64,000 nucleotides of DNA, from contig NZ_CP012700.1 in the NCBI RefSeq assembly GCF_001307295.1, positions 1,801,001 to 1,865,000 on the forward strand, written 5' to 3'. Within the stretch, counting starts at the first letter, position 1, and every line of letters begins with the position of its first letter. This DNA comes from Sphingopyxis macrogoltabida. GTDB lineage: Bacteria; Pseudomonadota; Alphaproteobacteria; Sphingomonadales; Sphingomonadaceae. The translations under genes and the position numbers were made by a program. Of this stretch, positions 27,870 to 36,369 are shown one piece after another. The notes under the pieces are model-generated. The model saw only the letters and a program-made list of their open reading frames with translations, had not been told where the DNA came from and did no database searches.

Positions 27870-29650
27870 CGGATAGCGGGGCGACGGCGAGCGCCTCCGC
27901 CGAGGCAGAGGTCGCGCACCGGCTGGGGCAGGGCGATGCGTTGAGCGCCTTCGACTGCGCCGCCGCCGCACGCCGCGCCGGCACCGACAGCCCGCGCCTC
28001 CGTTATCTGATGGTGCGCGCGCTGGCCGCGTCGGGCGATAGCCTCGGCGCGATGCACCTCTATGAACAGTTCGACCTCGCCGCGAGCGGCGACGTCGACA
28101 GTGTTTCGCTCGCAGGGCGCATCTGGAAGGATGCAGCGTTCGACCACCGCGGTTCCGAACGCACGGCCTATCTGCAAAAGGCCGCTGCCGCTTACGATCA
28201 CGCCTTTCGCATGTCGGGCGCAGATTTTCCGGCGATCAATGCCGCGAGCCTGTACGCGATGCTTGGCGAACGCGAGCGGGCCGCGTCGCTCGCCGAACCG
28301 ATCGCCGCCAATGGCCCGGCTGGCAATTATTGGGATCAGGCGACCTTTGTCGAGGCGTTGCTGTTGCTGGGACGCGGGGACGAGGCGTTGATCCACGCTC
28401 GCAGTGCGGATGAACAGGCCGGCACCCGGGCCGGCGATCGCGCTTCGACCTGCCGCCAGATTGACCGGCTCGCCAAGAGCCGCGCGATCGATCGCGATCA
28501 TGCCGCCGCGATCATCGCCGTGCTGCGCCCGATGCCGGTCGGCGTCTATTGCGGCCGCATGTTCCGGGCCGGCGGGGCGGGGGAGGCCAATGCGCACGCC
28601 GCGATCGCCCGCGCGCTCGATACCCGGCCCGTGTCGGCGCTGATCGGCCCGCTCGCCTGCGGCGCCGACATATTGTTCGCCGAGGAAGCGCTGGCGCGCG
28701 GCATCGACCTGACCGTGGTGCTGCCTTTCGCCGAGGATGATTTCATCGCCCAGTCGGTGCTGTCGGGCGGCGACGAATGGCTCGCACGTTATGTCCGCTG
28801 CCGCGACGGCGCGGCGATGGTCCATTTCGCCAGCACCGCGCGCTATGTCAGCGACGATTGCCAGTTCATCCTCGGTTCGCACACTGCGATGGGGCTCGCC
28901 AAGCTCCGCGCCCGCGAACTCGAAACCGCGGCGATCCAGTTCGCCGTCGTCGATCCGGCGGTGGCGGCGCGGCCCGATGCGGTCATCGCGGGCACCAACG
29001 CCGATATCGCCCTGTGGCGCGACAATGGCGGGGTTACCGGGACGATTGCCGTCGGTGATCTCGACCGCAGACTGGAATTTCCCCCTGCGCCGAAACCGCC
29101 CGAGGGCACGCGGCGCGGCCTTTATGCGATCCTGTTCGCCGATTTCGCCGGCTTTTCGAAGCTCGGCGAGGGCGAGCTCCCCGTTTTCGCGCAGGAGGTC
29201 ATGGGCGGCATCGGCCGCATCCTCGACGATTTCGGCGACGCCGTCTTGTTCCGCAACACCTGGGGCGATGCCGTCTATGCGATCATCGACGAGCCGGCGA
29301 CCGCCGCGCGGATCGCGCTGGCGATGCAGGAACGGCTCGGCACGCTGCCGCCGGGCCTCGGCCTCGAAGGGCATCGCGCCGGGATGCGCACCGGCATTCA
29401 CTTCGGGCCGATCTATCGCGGCGTCGATCCGGTGGTCGGCAACGAGCTGTGGTATGGAACCGAGGTAACCCGCACCGCGCGGATCGAGCCGGTAACGCTC
29501 GTCGGCGAGATTTATTGCACCCAACCGCTCGCGGCGATGCTGGCGCTCGGCAATGCGCGCGATTTCAACTGCGATTATGTCGGCAAAGTGAAGCTCGCCA
29601 AGGATTATGGCGAGTTGGCGCTCTATCGCCTGTCGCGCCGCTCAGCCTGA
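27866..29650 (+). CDS. TPR / SLOG-like / class III nucleotide cyclase protein
   Basis: The 594-residue protein has an N-terminal helical repeat region (about 15-215, TPR or TRAFs-binding type), a Rossmann-like middle region (about 222-395) whose GPLACGADILFAEEAL and VVLPFAEDDF resemble SLOG nucleotide-binding domains, and a C-terminal class III cyclase domain (about 415-594). Both metal-binding Asp are present: D426 (ILFADFAGF) and D468 (NTWGDAVYA). The base-selecting Lys position is N464, the paired Asp position appears to be Leu, and the conserved Asn is Thr535, while Arg539 is kept. The substrate is therefore uncertain. It starts in the stop of the TIR gene and ends 9 bases into the convergent rsmB. 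No signal peptide is seen; it is cytosolic. Confidence 0.82.
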   Translation: MTDSGATASASAEAEVAHRLGQGDALSAFDCAAAARRAGTDSPRLRYLMVRALAASGDSLGAMHLYEQFDLAASGDVDSVSLAGRIWKDAAFDHRGSERTAYLQKAAAAYDHAFRMSGADFPAINAASLYAMLGERERAASLAEPIAANGPAGNYWDQATFVEALLLLGRGDEALIHARSADEQAGTRAGDRASTCRQIDRLAKSRAIDRDHAAAIIAVLRPMPVGVYCGRMFRAGGAGEANAHAAIARALDTRPVSALIGPLACGADILFAEEALARGIDLTVVLPFAEDDFIAQSVLSGGDEWLARYVRCRDGAAMVHFASTARYVSDDCQFILGSHTAMGLAKLRARELETAAIQFAVVDPAVAARPDAVIAGTNADIALWRDNGGVTGTIAVGDLDRRLEFPPAPKPPEGTRRGLYAILFADFAGFSKLGEGELPVFAQEVMGGIGRILDDFGDAVLFRNTWGDAVYAIIDEPATAARIALAMQERLGTLPPGLGLEGHRAGMRTGIHFGPIYRGVDPVVGNELWYGTEVTRTARIEPVTLVGEIYCTQPLAAMLALGNARDFNCDYVGKVKLAKDYGELALYRLSRRSA

Positions 29651-30940
29651 CGGTGCCCGCAACCGGGCGATGAAAAAGCCGTCGAGGCCGCCGGCCGCCG
29701 TGAGCATGTCTGGGAGCGTTCGGACAAAACCGTTCGCATCAGGCGCGATTCCCGCGGGGAGTTCGTCGCCACCTGCCGGAACGACCGACCAATCGGGACG
29801 CCCGGCGAGAAAAGCCATAATCTGGTCCTCCCCTTCCGCGCGTTCGAGCGAGCAGGTCGCATAGACAAGCGTGCCGCCCGGCTTGGCCCACTTCGCCGCG
29901 CGCGCGAGCAGTTCGCTCTGAAGTCCGGCCATCTCGGCGATCTCGCGTGCTTCGATGCGGTGAAGCACGTCGGGGTGGCGGCGGAAGATACCCGTCGCCG
30001 AGCAGGGTGCGTCGAGCAGCACCGCATCGGCCGCCTCGCCCGGTTCCCATTTCCGGATATCGCCCTGCACGACCGCAGCTTCCAGCCCGGTGCGGTCGAG
30101 ATTTTCCTCGAGCCGCGCCAGCCTTTTGGCGCTTGCGTCGACGGCAAGTACCGACCAGCCCGCAGCGGCGAGCTGCATCGTCTTGCCGCCGGGCGCGGCG
30201 CAGAGGTCGAGCACCGACCGCCCGTCGCCTGCGCCAAGCAGCCGCGCGGGGATACTGGCGGCGATATCCTGCACCCACCAGCCGCCCGCCTCGAAACCGG
30301 GCAGATCGGTCACCGCCTGCCCGCGTGGCAAGCGCAAATGGCGCGGGACAAGGCTGGTGGCGTCGGGCCACGCCGCCGCATCGGGTTCGGCGGCGAAACT
30401 GAGGTCGAGTGGCGGCGGCGCGCTCCACGCCGCTTCCGCCGCCGTCACCATCGCGTCGCCCCACGCCGCCGACCAGCGCTCGGCGGTCGCCGGGGGCAGC
30501 GTGGCGCGTTCGGGCAGCGCCCATTCTTCCTGTTGCGCGCGCGACAGGATCGCATGCACCAGCCGCCGCGGTCCACCATCGACGAGCGGGAGCGCGGTCG
30601 ACACCACCGCATGTCCCGGACTTTTCAGCACCAAGAGCTGCGCCAGTGCGATCCGCAGCACGGCGCGCGACTTGACGTCGTCAGGCAGCGGCTGTGCCGT
30701 GGCGCTGTCGATCAGCGCGTCGATGTCGACCATCCAGCGCAGCGTTTCGGACACGATTGCGATCGCAAAGGCCCGGTCGGCGGGCGCAAGGCCCTGCGTC
30801 GCCGCGTGGGCGGCGATATCGAGCGGATCGCCGCGCCGCAGCACGGCGTCGATCAGACGCAGGGCGGCGCGGCGCGGCGCCGTGCCCGGCGGGTCGCCCT
30901 CGGACCCGCGGCGCCGGCGGGGAGGCCGCCGGTCAGCCAT
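29642..30940 (-). CDS. rsmB: RsmB/NOP-family rRNA cytosine-5 methyltransferase
   Basis: The 432-residue protein has a NusB-like N-terminal RNA-binding domain (about 20-150) and a SAM methyltransferase domain with DLCAAPGGKT, the cysteine motifs DAPCSATG and YATCS, and RRHPDVLH. It methylates C967 of 16S rRNA in E. coli; members in other bacteria may differ. The stop overlaps the cyclase stop by 9 bases in a convergent arrangement. ATG 30940 abuts the start of a divergent frame on the other strand. Confidence 0.9.
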   Translation of the reverse strand: MADRRPPRRRRGSEGDPPGTAPRRAALRLIDAVLRRGDPLDIAAHAATQGLAPADRAFAIAIVSETLRWMVDIDALIDSATAQPLPDDVKSRAVLRIALAQLLVLKSPGHAVVSTALPLVDGGPRRLVHAILSRAQQEEWALPERATLPPATAERWSAAWGDAMVTAAEAAWSAPPPLDLSFAAEPDAAAWPDATSLVPRHLRLPRGQAVTDLPGFEAGGWWVQDIAASIPARLLGAGDGRSVLDLCAAPGGKTMQLAAAGWSVLAVDASAKRLARLEENLDRTGLEAAVVQGDIRKWEPGEAADAVLLDAPCSATGIFRRHPDVLHRIEAREIAEMAGLQSELLARAAKWAKPGGTLVYATCSLERAEGEDQIMAFLAGRPDWSVVPAGGDELPAGIAPDANGFVRTLPDMLTAAGGLDGFFIARLRAPSG

Positions 30941-30983
30941 GACGGTTGGCGATCAAGATGCGCTGGCCTATATTGATATGGTG

Positions 30984-31193
30984 ATGAGCAAGCATGATGA
31001 AGCTGAAACGATTGGCGGTACCCCGCGCGCGGCGAAGCGTCCCGCGCATGTAAAGCCGCCCGCCGGCTGGACGAACACGCCGGTTCCCGCTCCCGAACCG
31101 GCTCGCGCCGAACCCGACGCCGAGCAGCCGGGCGGACGCAACCCGGTGCGCTATGGCGACTGGGAGCTCAAGGGCCTTGCCATCGACTTCTGA
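30984..31193 (+). CDS. DUF1674 protein (succinate dehydrogenase assembly factor 4-like)
   Basis: The 69-residue protein ends with the conserved DUF1674 tail GGRNPVRYGDWELKGLAIDF, the signature of Sdh assembly factor 4, which helps flavinylated SdhA mature in mitochondria and alphaproteobacteria. The N-terminal half is low-complexity and Pro-rich. ATG 30984 is preferred, with ATG 30978 possible. It is transcribed away from rsmB and ends 20 bases before the convergent cytochrome b561 stop. No sdh genes lie in the window. Confidence 0.82.
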   Translation: MSKHDEAETIGGTPRAAKRPAHVKPPAGWTNTPVPAPEPARAEPDAEQPGGRNPVRYGDWELKGLAIDF

Positions 31194-31213
31194 CGTTTCG
31201 GTTGATGTAAAAA

Positions 31214-31777
31214 TCAAAAGGGATTCATCCGTCCCATCAATCGCGTGCGGTCGAAAAACTGATGCTTCAGCGCCGCAAGGATATGCAGCGTAACCAGCGC
31301 TAGCATCGTCAGCCCCAGCACCTCGTGCCGGTCGTGCAAGGTGTCGGCCAAGGCCTCGCTCGGCGCAGCGATCGACGGCACCGTGAACAAACCGAAGAAA
31401 TCGACGGGCCGGTTGGCCGCCGACATCCACACCCATCCCGAAAGTGGCAGCAGGATCAGCAGCAGGTAGAAGAGCAGGTGGACGATCTTGCTCACCGGTC
31501 GCTGCCAGGCTGGCATCGCCGCCGGATAGGGTGGGGGTTTATGCCCCAGACGCCACAGGATCAGGACGATGGTCAGGAACAGCACCGCGATGCCGAGCGC
31601 CTTGTGGGTCGCCATTGCCGCGCGATGTGTCTCGCGCGGCATGTCCTCGGTCAGCATCGCGAGACCGATATTGGCGATAACCGCCAGCCCGATCACCCAG
31701 TGAAGCCATATGGCCACCTTCGTATAGCGCGGGTCGGCGGTGGTTCCCGCTGCCCCGGCGTCGGCGTTGGTGGCCAT
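31214..31777 (-). CDS. cytochrome b561 family protein
   Basis: The 187-residue integral membrane protein has four helices and His residues suited to heme ligation: WLHWVIG in helix 1, THKALG, IVHLLFY, DRHEVLG and LHILAALKHQFF. This matches the prokaryotic b561 domain, which passes electrons between quinol and a periplasmic or superoxide partner. It is 11 bases downstream of the SapC gene and likely co-transcribed. The physiological partner is unknown. Confidence 0.9.
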   Translation of the reverse strand: MATNADAGAAGTTADPRYTKVAIWLHWVIGLAVIANIGLAMLTEDMPRETHRAAMATHKALGIAVLFLTIVLILWRLGHKPPPYPAAMPAWQRPVSKIVHLLFYLLLILLPLSGWVWMSAANRPVDFFGLFTVPSIAAPSEALADTLHDRHEVLGLTMLALVTLHILAALKHQFFDRTRLMGRMNPF

Positions 31778-31788
31778 AAGCAGTCTCC

Positions 31789-32568
31789 TCAGGCGGCGGG
31801 AGCCTCCGTGACCAGCGGCATCTTGCCGCTCTTCACCTGCTCCGCAAAAATCTCGCGCATCAGTTGCAGCGAAAAGAGGTGCGCGAAAATCAGGCCGAGC
31901 ATGCCGTTCTGCATCATCTTGCGCAAGACGTCGCCGCGCAGTTCGCGCAGCTTGTTTTCGTCGACCATCTGGAACCCGCGATAGACATAGGGCTTGTCGC
32001 TGCCTTCGGGCTGGATGCTGACTTCGCCGTCCATCAGCAGGTCGGCCTTCTTGAGCTCGTCAACGAAGGCACCGGTGCGCTGGCCCGATTCTTCGAAATT
32101 CTTGCAGAATTCGAGCACGGCGTTGACCGGTTCGGTCGGCTTGCCGTCGGCGAACAGCGCGTCGCCTTCGTCGAACTTGCCGACCGCGCCCGAAGTGGGG
32201 TCGAAGCACAGCGACAGTTCGTCGCTGTCGGGGCGCAGGCGGGCGAGCAGGAAGGGATAACGGCGGATATAGGCCGGCACATAGACCGGGTTGATCAGCT
32301 TGCCATCGGCATCGACAAAGGTGTTCATGCCTTCGTTGAGCCCCATCAGCGCGAGCGGAACCGGGTTTTCACCGGCCGAAAAGACGATCGGGTAAAAGCG
32401 GCTCGCGGCGATGAACTCGTCCGAGGTCAGCGGCACGGCATGCTGGTCGATCAGAAAGTCGGCCTTGTCGAGCGGGCGCGCGTGGAAGTCGGCGTGATCG
32501 ACGCTCGAAAGCGGAACGAGGTCCTTGTAGAAAAGCGGCAGGTTGGCAGGGGCGGGCGCAGTGGCCAT
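31789..32568 (-). CDS. SapC family protein
   Basis: The 259-residue protein matches the SapC family, with YKDLVPLSSVDHA near the N-terminus and RFYPIVFS and RRYPFLLARL further on. SapC was first linked to S-layer export in Campylobacter, but in sphingomonads it is often near TonB receptors and tryptophan halogenases, and its role is unclear. There is no signal peptide. It leads into the b561 gene. Confidence 0.85.
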   Translation of the reverse strand: MATAPAPANLPLFYKDLVPLSSVDHADFHARPLDKADFLIDQHAVPLTSDEFIAASRFYPIVFSAGENPVPLALMGLNEGMNTFVDADGKLINPVYVPAYIRRYPFLLARLRPDSDELSLCFDPTSGAVGKFDEGDALFADGKPTEPVNAVLEFCKNFEESGQRTGAFVDELKKADLLMDGEVSIQPEGSDKPYVYRGFQMVDENKLRELRGDVLRKMMQNGMLGLIFAHLFSLQLMREIFAEQVKSGKMPLVTEAPAA

Positions 32569-32691
32569 GATCGAACTCCGAGATGGGACCCCGTTGGCCG
32601 GGGTCGAAAGGGCAATGGCGCGCCATATTGGTACGCGCGGCGCGGCGCAAGGGGGCGATGATCCGGAGGGTGACCGCCGAGCGACGGATGG

Positions 32692-34116
32692 TCAGCCGAT
32701 CAGCTTGCCCGGATTGAACAGGCCGGCAGGGTCGAGGCCCGCCTTTATGCCGCGCAGCGCCGCGATGCGCGCCGGACTGTCTAGTTCCGCCATGATGTCG
32801 CGCTTCATCTGGCCGATCCCGTGCTCCGCCGAGATCGAACCGCCGAGTTCGATCACATGCGAATAGACGAGCCGGCTTACCGCTTCTCCATGCGCGGCAA
32901 GCCATGCCCGGCCGTCGGCATCCACCGGCGGCTGGACATGGTGATGGACATTGCCGTCGCCCAGATGTCCGAAGGACAGCGCGCGGGCGCCGGGGAAGGC
33001 TGCGGCGAGGCGCAGCGGGTTTTCGGCGATGAATGCCGGCATAAGGTCGACGGGGACGCTAATATCGTGCTGAAGCGCCGGGCCTTCGGCGCGCTCGGCT
33101 TCCGATATGGAATCGCGCAGGCGCCAAAAATCCTCGCTTTCGCGATCATTTTTGGCAATCACGACATCCGCGATCAACCCTGCGTCGAGCGCAGCGGCGA
33201 GTTCGGCCTGCAATGCCGCGTCGAGCGCATCTTCGCTCTCGCCGGCGAGTTCGACCAAAGCGTGCCAGGGACTGGCCTTCGCAAGAGGGGCGCGCGTTTG
33301 GGGAATATGACGAAGGACGGCGTCGAGGCAGCTTTGCGGAATGATTTCGAAGCCTTCGAGTTCGCGGCCAATCGCAGCGTCGAGGCGGCGGAGCAACTGC
33401 AGCGCGGTGGCGGGCGATTCGAGGCCGATCCACGCCGTCCGGCGCGCCGCCACGGCGGGCACGAGGCGAAGGCACGCCGCCGTCACGATGCCCAACGTCC
33501 CCTCGGCGCCGCAGAGCAGGTGACGCAGGTCATAGCCGCGATTGTCCTTCTTCAATGGCGCGAGGCCATCGAAAATGCTGCCGTCGGGCAGCACGGCCTC
33601 GATCCCGGCGACCAGCGCCCGCATCGTACCGTGGCGAAGGACTTGCGTGCCGCCGGCATTGGTCGAAACGAGACCGCCGATCGTCGCCGACCCCTTGCCG
33701 CCAAGGGTCAGGGGAAAGCGCAATCCCTCCTGCAGGACCGCTTCGTGCAGATGTTCGAGGATCACGCCGGCTTCGGCGACGACAGTCTGCGCATCGCGGT
33801 CGATTGCGCGAATGGCATTCATTCGGCGCGTCGAAAGCAAGACCGTATTTCCCGAAGCGTCGGGCGTCGCGCCTCCGACCATGCCGCTGTTTCCGCCTTG
33901 GGGCACCAACGCAACGTCGTTCTCGGCACATAGGCGAACAACGGAAGCCACCTCATCGGTCGTCGCGGGAGACAGCATCGCGGCGGCGGCGCCATGATAT
34001 TTGCCGCGCCAGTCGGTCAACCACGGCGTCATCGCATCGCCATCGGTGGTGAAACCCTTGGACCCGAGCAGGCCGGCAAACGCATCGAGGGCCTCAGGCG
34101 ATGGCGCGCTAGTCAT
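32692..34116 (-). CDS. FAD-linked oxidase (D-2-hydroxyacid dehydrogenase type)
   Basis: The 474-residue flavoprotein has the PCMH-type FAD-binding N-terminal part (VPQGGNSGMVGGATP, TLGGKGSATIGGLVSTNAGGTQVLRHG) and the C-terminal cap with FGHLGDGNVHHHV and EHGIGQMKRD, as in D-lactate and D-2-hydroxyglutarate dehydrogenases. It oxidises a D-2-hydroxyacid. Which one cannot be fixed by sequence alone; 2-hydroxyglutarate is a common answer for this length. It is divergent from the following secreted protein gene. Confidence 0.9.
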   Translation of the reverse strand: MTSAPSPEALDAFAGLLGSKGFTTDGDAMTPWLTDWRGKYHGAAAAMLSPATTDEVASVVRLCAENDVALVPQGGNSGMVGGATPDASGNTVLLSTRRMNAIRAIDRDAQTVVAEAGVILEHLHEAVLQEGLRFPLTLGGKGSATIGGLVSTNAGGTQVLRHGTMRALVAGIEAVLPDGSIFDGLAPLKKDNRGYDLRHLLCGAEGTLGIVTAACLRLVPAVAARRTAWIGLESPATALQLLRRLDAAIGRELEGFEIIPQSCLDAVLRHIPQTRAPLAKASPWHALVELAGESEDALDAALQAELAAALDAGLIADVVIAKNDRESEDFWRLRDSISEAERAEGPALQHDISVPVDLMPAFIAENPLRLAAAFPGARALSFGHLGDGNVHHHVQPPVDADGRAWLAAHGEAVSRLVYSHVIELGGSISAEHGIGQMKRDIMAELDSPARIAALRGIKAGLDPAGLFNPGKLIG

Positions 34117-34207
34117 GATGCTTTGCTCCGGAATTTCGCGACGGTTGGAGGGGCAGGGGTCGACAGCAATTCATTTGATGTTCAATCATGCCTGTTAAAG
34201 GGGGCGT

Positions 34208-34232
34208 TGGACGAATAGGCTATTTTCGTCCA
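34208..34232. repeat. inverted repeat in a divergent spacer
   Basis: TGGACGAA and TTCGTCCA form 8-base arms around a 9-base spacer, in the 187-bp interval between the oxidase and the secreted protein. It may be a regulator site; nothing else in this interval is recognisable. Confidence 0.3.
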
Positions 34233-34303
34233 GCGAGCATCGATGCGGGAGCCATGGTGAGCAACATCTTCTGTCAGGGCGCCGAAAGGACGGCAACCGA
34301 ATC

Positions 34304-34831
34304 GTGCTGACGTCCGCGACCCTGCTGATGCTCGCGGCGGCACCCGCCGACGCCGAAATGCCCGCCGCGCCGCCCGAACCGCTGGTGTCCCTTGCGGCGC
34401 CGGGGCTCGAACCGCCGACGGCTCCCTACTGGCAGGTCGTGATCGAGCAGCAGTTGATCATCCGCGTTCCGGCGCAACGCTCCTCGCTCAACAATTTTGC
34501 CGCGGGGCCGACGACGGCGCTGCGGTCGCGCGAACTGCCGCTGGTGTGGAAAGAAAAGAAGGCGCCGAAATGCGTCGCCATGCGCAACATCCTTGGCATG
34601 CAGGCGGTCCAGCGCGACAGTATCGATTTGATAACGCGGCAAAAACAAAGGCTTCGCGCCCAGCTCAACCGAGGCTGCCGGGCGCTCGATTTCTACGCCG
34701 GATTCTATATGCAGGGCAGCAAGGACGGCAGGCTCTGCGAGGGTCGCGACCAGATTCACGCTCGTACCGGGGCGAAGTGTGAGGTCGACAAGTTCCGTCT
34801 GATGGTTCCGGTTCCACGCGACGAGGATTGA
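34304..34831 (+). CDS. secreted protein, unknown
   Basis: The 175-residue protein starts at GTG 34304 with a short hydrophobic signal (LTSATLLMLAAAPADA) and a probable cleavage after ADA. The mature part has four Cys likely to form disulfides (KCVAM, NRGCRALDF, RLCEGRD and AKCEVD regions) and a mixed charged C-terminus. I do not recognise it. The start codon and the distance from the purine-rich AAAGGA upstream are a little uncertain. It stands alone between the oxidase and the helicase. Confidence 0.65.
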   Translation: MLTSATLLMLAAAPADAEMPAAPPEPLVSLAAPGLEPPTAPYWQVVIEQQLIIRVPAQRSSLNNFAAGPTTALRSRELPLVWKEKKAPKCVAMRNILGMQAVQRDSIDLITRQKQRLRAQLNRGCRALDFYAGFYMQGSKDGRLCEGRDQIHARTGAKCEVDKFRLMVPVPRDED

Positions 34832-34971
34832 TGCCCGTGACGGACGCGACGATTAATCGTGTCCATAGGCTCGGCTTTCCTTGACTTTTCATCGCCCTTT
34901 CCCTTAGGGGCGGCGCAGCGTTGGCTGGCGTGGGACGCTGCGCTGTCACCTTTTCCGGACATGATGACCTT

Positions 34972-36357
34972 ATGAAATTTGCCGACATCGGCCTTTCCGA
35001 CGAACTTTTGCGCGCCATCGAGGAGTCGGGCTACGACGAACCGACGCCGATTCAGGCGGGGGTGATCCCGTCGGTCCTGATGATGCGGGATATTATCGGC
35101 ATCGCCCAGACGGGCACCGGCAAGACCGCTTCGTTCGTCTTGCCGATGATCGACATCCTCGCTCACGGCCGCGCCCGCGCCCGGATGCCGCGCTCGCTGA
35201 TCCTCGCGCCGACGCGTGAACTTGCAGCGCAAGTCGCGGAAAATTTTGAAAAATACGGCAAATATAACAAGCTGTCGATGGCGCTGCTGATCGGCGGCGT
35301 CCAGATGGGTGACCAGGTCAAAGCGCTCGAAAAAGGCGTCGACGTGCTGATCGCAACGCCGGGGCGCCTGATGGACCTGTTCGAGCGCGGCAAGATATTG
35401 CTCACCGGTTGCAACTTGCTCGTCATCGACGAGGCCGACCGGATGCTCGATATGGGCTTCATCCCCGATATCGAGAATATCTGCACGAAGCTGCCCGCGA
35501 CTCGGCAAACGCTGCTGTTCTCGGCGACGATGCCGCCGCCGATCAAGAAACTGGCCGACAAGTTCCTGTCGAACCCGAAGACGATCGAGGTTGCCCGCCC
35601 GGCGAGCCGCAACGAAAATATCGAACAGTTCCTCGTCAAGACGTCGGAACGCAGCAAGCGCGACACGTTGCGCGGGCTGATCGAGGCCGAAGACATCGGT
35701 ACCGCGATCATCTTCTGCAATCGCAAGACGACGGTCCGCGAACTTGCCAAGTCGCTGCAGCGCTACGGCTACAAGGCGGGTGAGATTCACGGCGACATGG
35801 ATCAGTCGAGCCGGATCGCCGAGCTCGACCGTTTCAAGGCCGGCACGATCAATATCCTCGTCGCCTCCGATGTTGCGGCGCGCGGGCTCGATGTGAAGGG
35901 CGTCAGCCACGTCTTCAATTTCGATGCCCCCTGGCATCCCGACGACTATGTCCACCGCATCGGCCGCACCGGTCGCGCGGGCGCGAAGGGGCGGGCGTTT
36001 ACGCTGGTCACGCCGTCGGACGACGAAGCGGTCGACAATATCCAGAAGCTCACCGGCTACCAGATTCCGGTCCACAGTCAGGCGTCACCCACGGCATCGG
36101 ATGCCAAGGCGGCCGACGTCGGGGATCGGGAACCGCGACGAGAGGCCCGGTCCGGGCGCAGCCGCGGCGGATCGAAATCGACGACGGACGAGCCGCGTCC
36201 GGTAAAGGCCACCGAGGAAGCGCCGTCGAAGCCGAAGAAGTCCGGCGACAAGCGCAAGCCTCCGGCGTCCGACCGTCACGACGACCGGGACGGTCCCGAC
36301 GATGGCTGGAACGGTCCGATGCCGAGCTTTCTTTCGGTTGGCTTCGGCACCGAGTGA
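34972..36357 (+). CDS. rhlE: DEAD-box RNA helicase (RhlE type)
   Basis: The 461-residue helicase has the full set of motifs: AQTGTGKT (45-52), PTRELAAQV, DEAD (153-156), SAT, and the C-terminal domain with VASDVAARGLDV and HRIGRTGRAG. After about residue 370 it has a basic and acidic low-complexity tail, common in RhlE and usually RNA-binding. It unwinds RNA in ribosome assembly and mRNA decay. ATG 34972 gives the family N-terminus KFADIGLSDELL. It is convergent with the oxidoreductase, whose stop is 12 bases away. Confidence 0.93.
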   Translation: MKFADIGLSDELLRAIEESGYDEPTPIQAGVIPSVLMMRDIIGIAQTGTGKTASFVLPMIDILAHGRARARMPRSLILAPTRELAAQVAENFEKYGKYNKLSMALLIGGVQMGDQVKALEKGVDVLIATPGRLMDLFERGKILLTGCNLLVIDEADRMLDMGFIPDIENICTKLPATRQTLLFSATMPPPIKKLADKFLSNPKTIEVARPASRNENIEQFLVKTSERSKRDTLRGLIEAEDIGTAIIFCNRKTTVRELAKSLQRYGYKAGEIHGDMDQSSRIAELDRFKAGTINILVASDVAARGLDVKGVSHVFNFDAPWHPDDYVHRIGRTGRAGAKGRAFTLVTPSDDEAVDNIQKLTGYQIPVHSQASPTASDAKAADVGDREPRREARSGRSRGGSKSTTDEPRPVKATEEAPSKPKKSGDKRKPPASDRHDDRDGPDDGWNGPMPSFLSVGFGTE

Positions 36358-36369
36358 TGCCGACGCGGG

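Noticed and set aside
26679..29650. Assignment of the TIR/cyclase pair to Pycsar
   Set aside because: Pycsar effectors carry a cyclic-nucleotide-binding domain and the cyclase is usually a small single-domain protein. Here the TIR protein has SH3b and YARHG domains instead, and the cyclase is fused to TPR and SLOG-like regions.
26679..29650. Assignment to CBASS or Thoeris
   Set aside because: No CD-NTase, ThsA (SIR2/SLOG NADase) or ubiquitin-like accessory gene lies next to it. The neighbours are a DUF885 peptidase and rsmB.
34849..34860. ACGATTAATCGT palindrome upstream of the DEAD-box helicase
   Set aside because: A 12-base perfect palindrome is expected several times by chance in 64 kb. 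No other signal, such as a spaced -35/-10, supports it.
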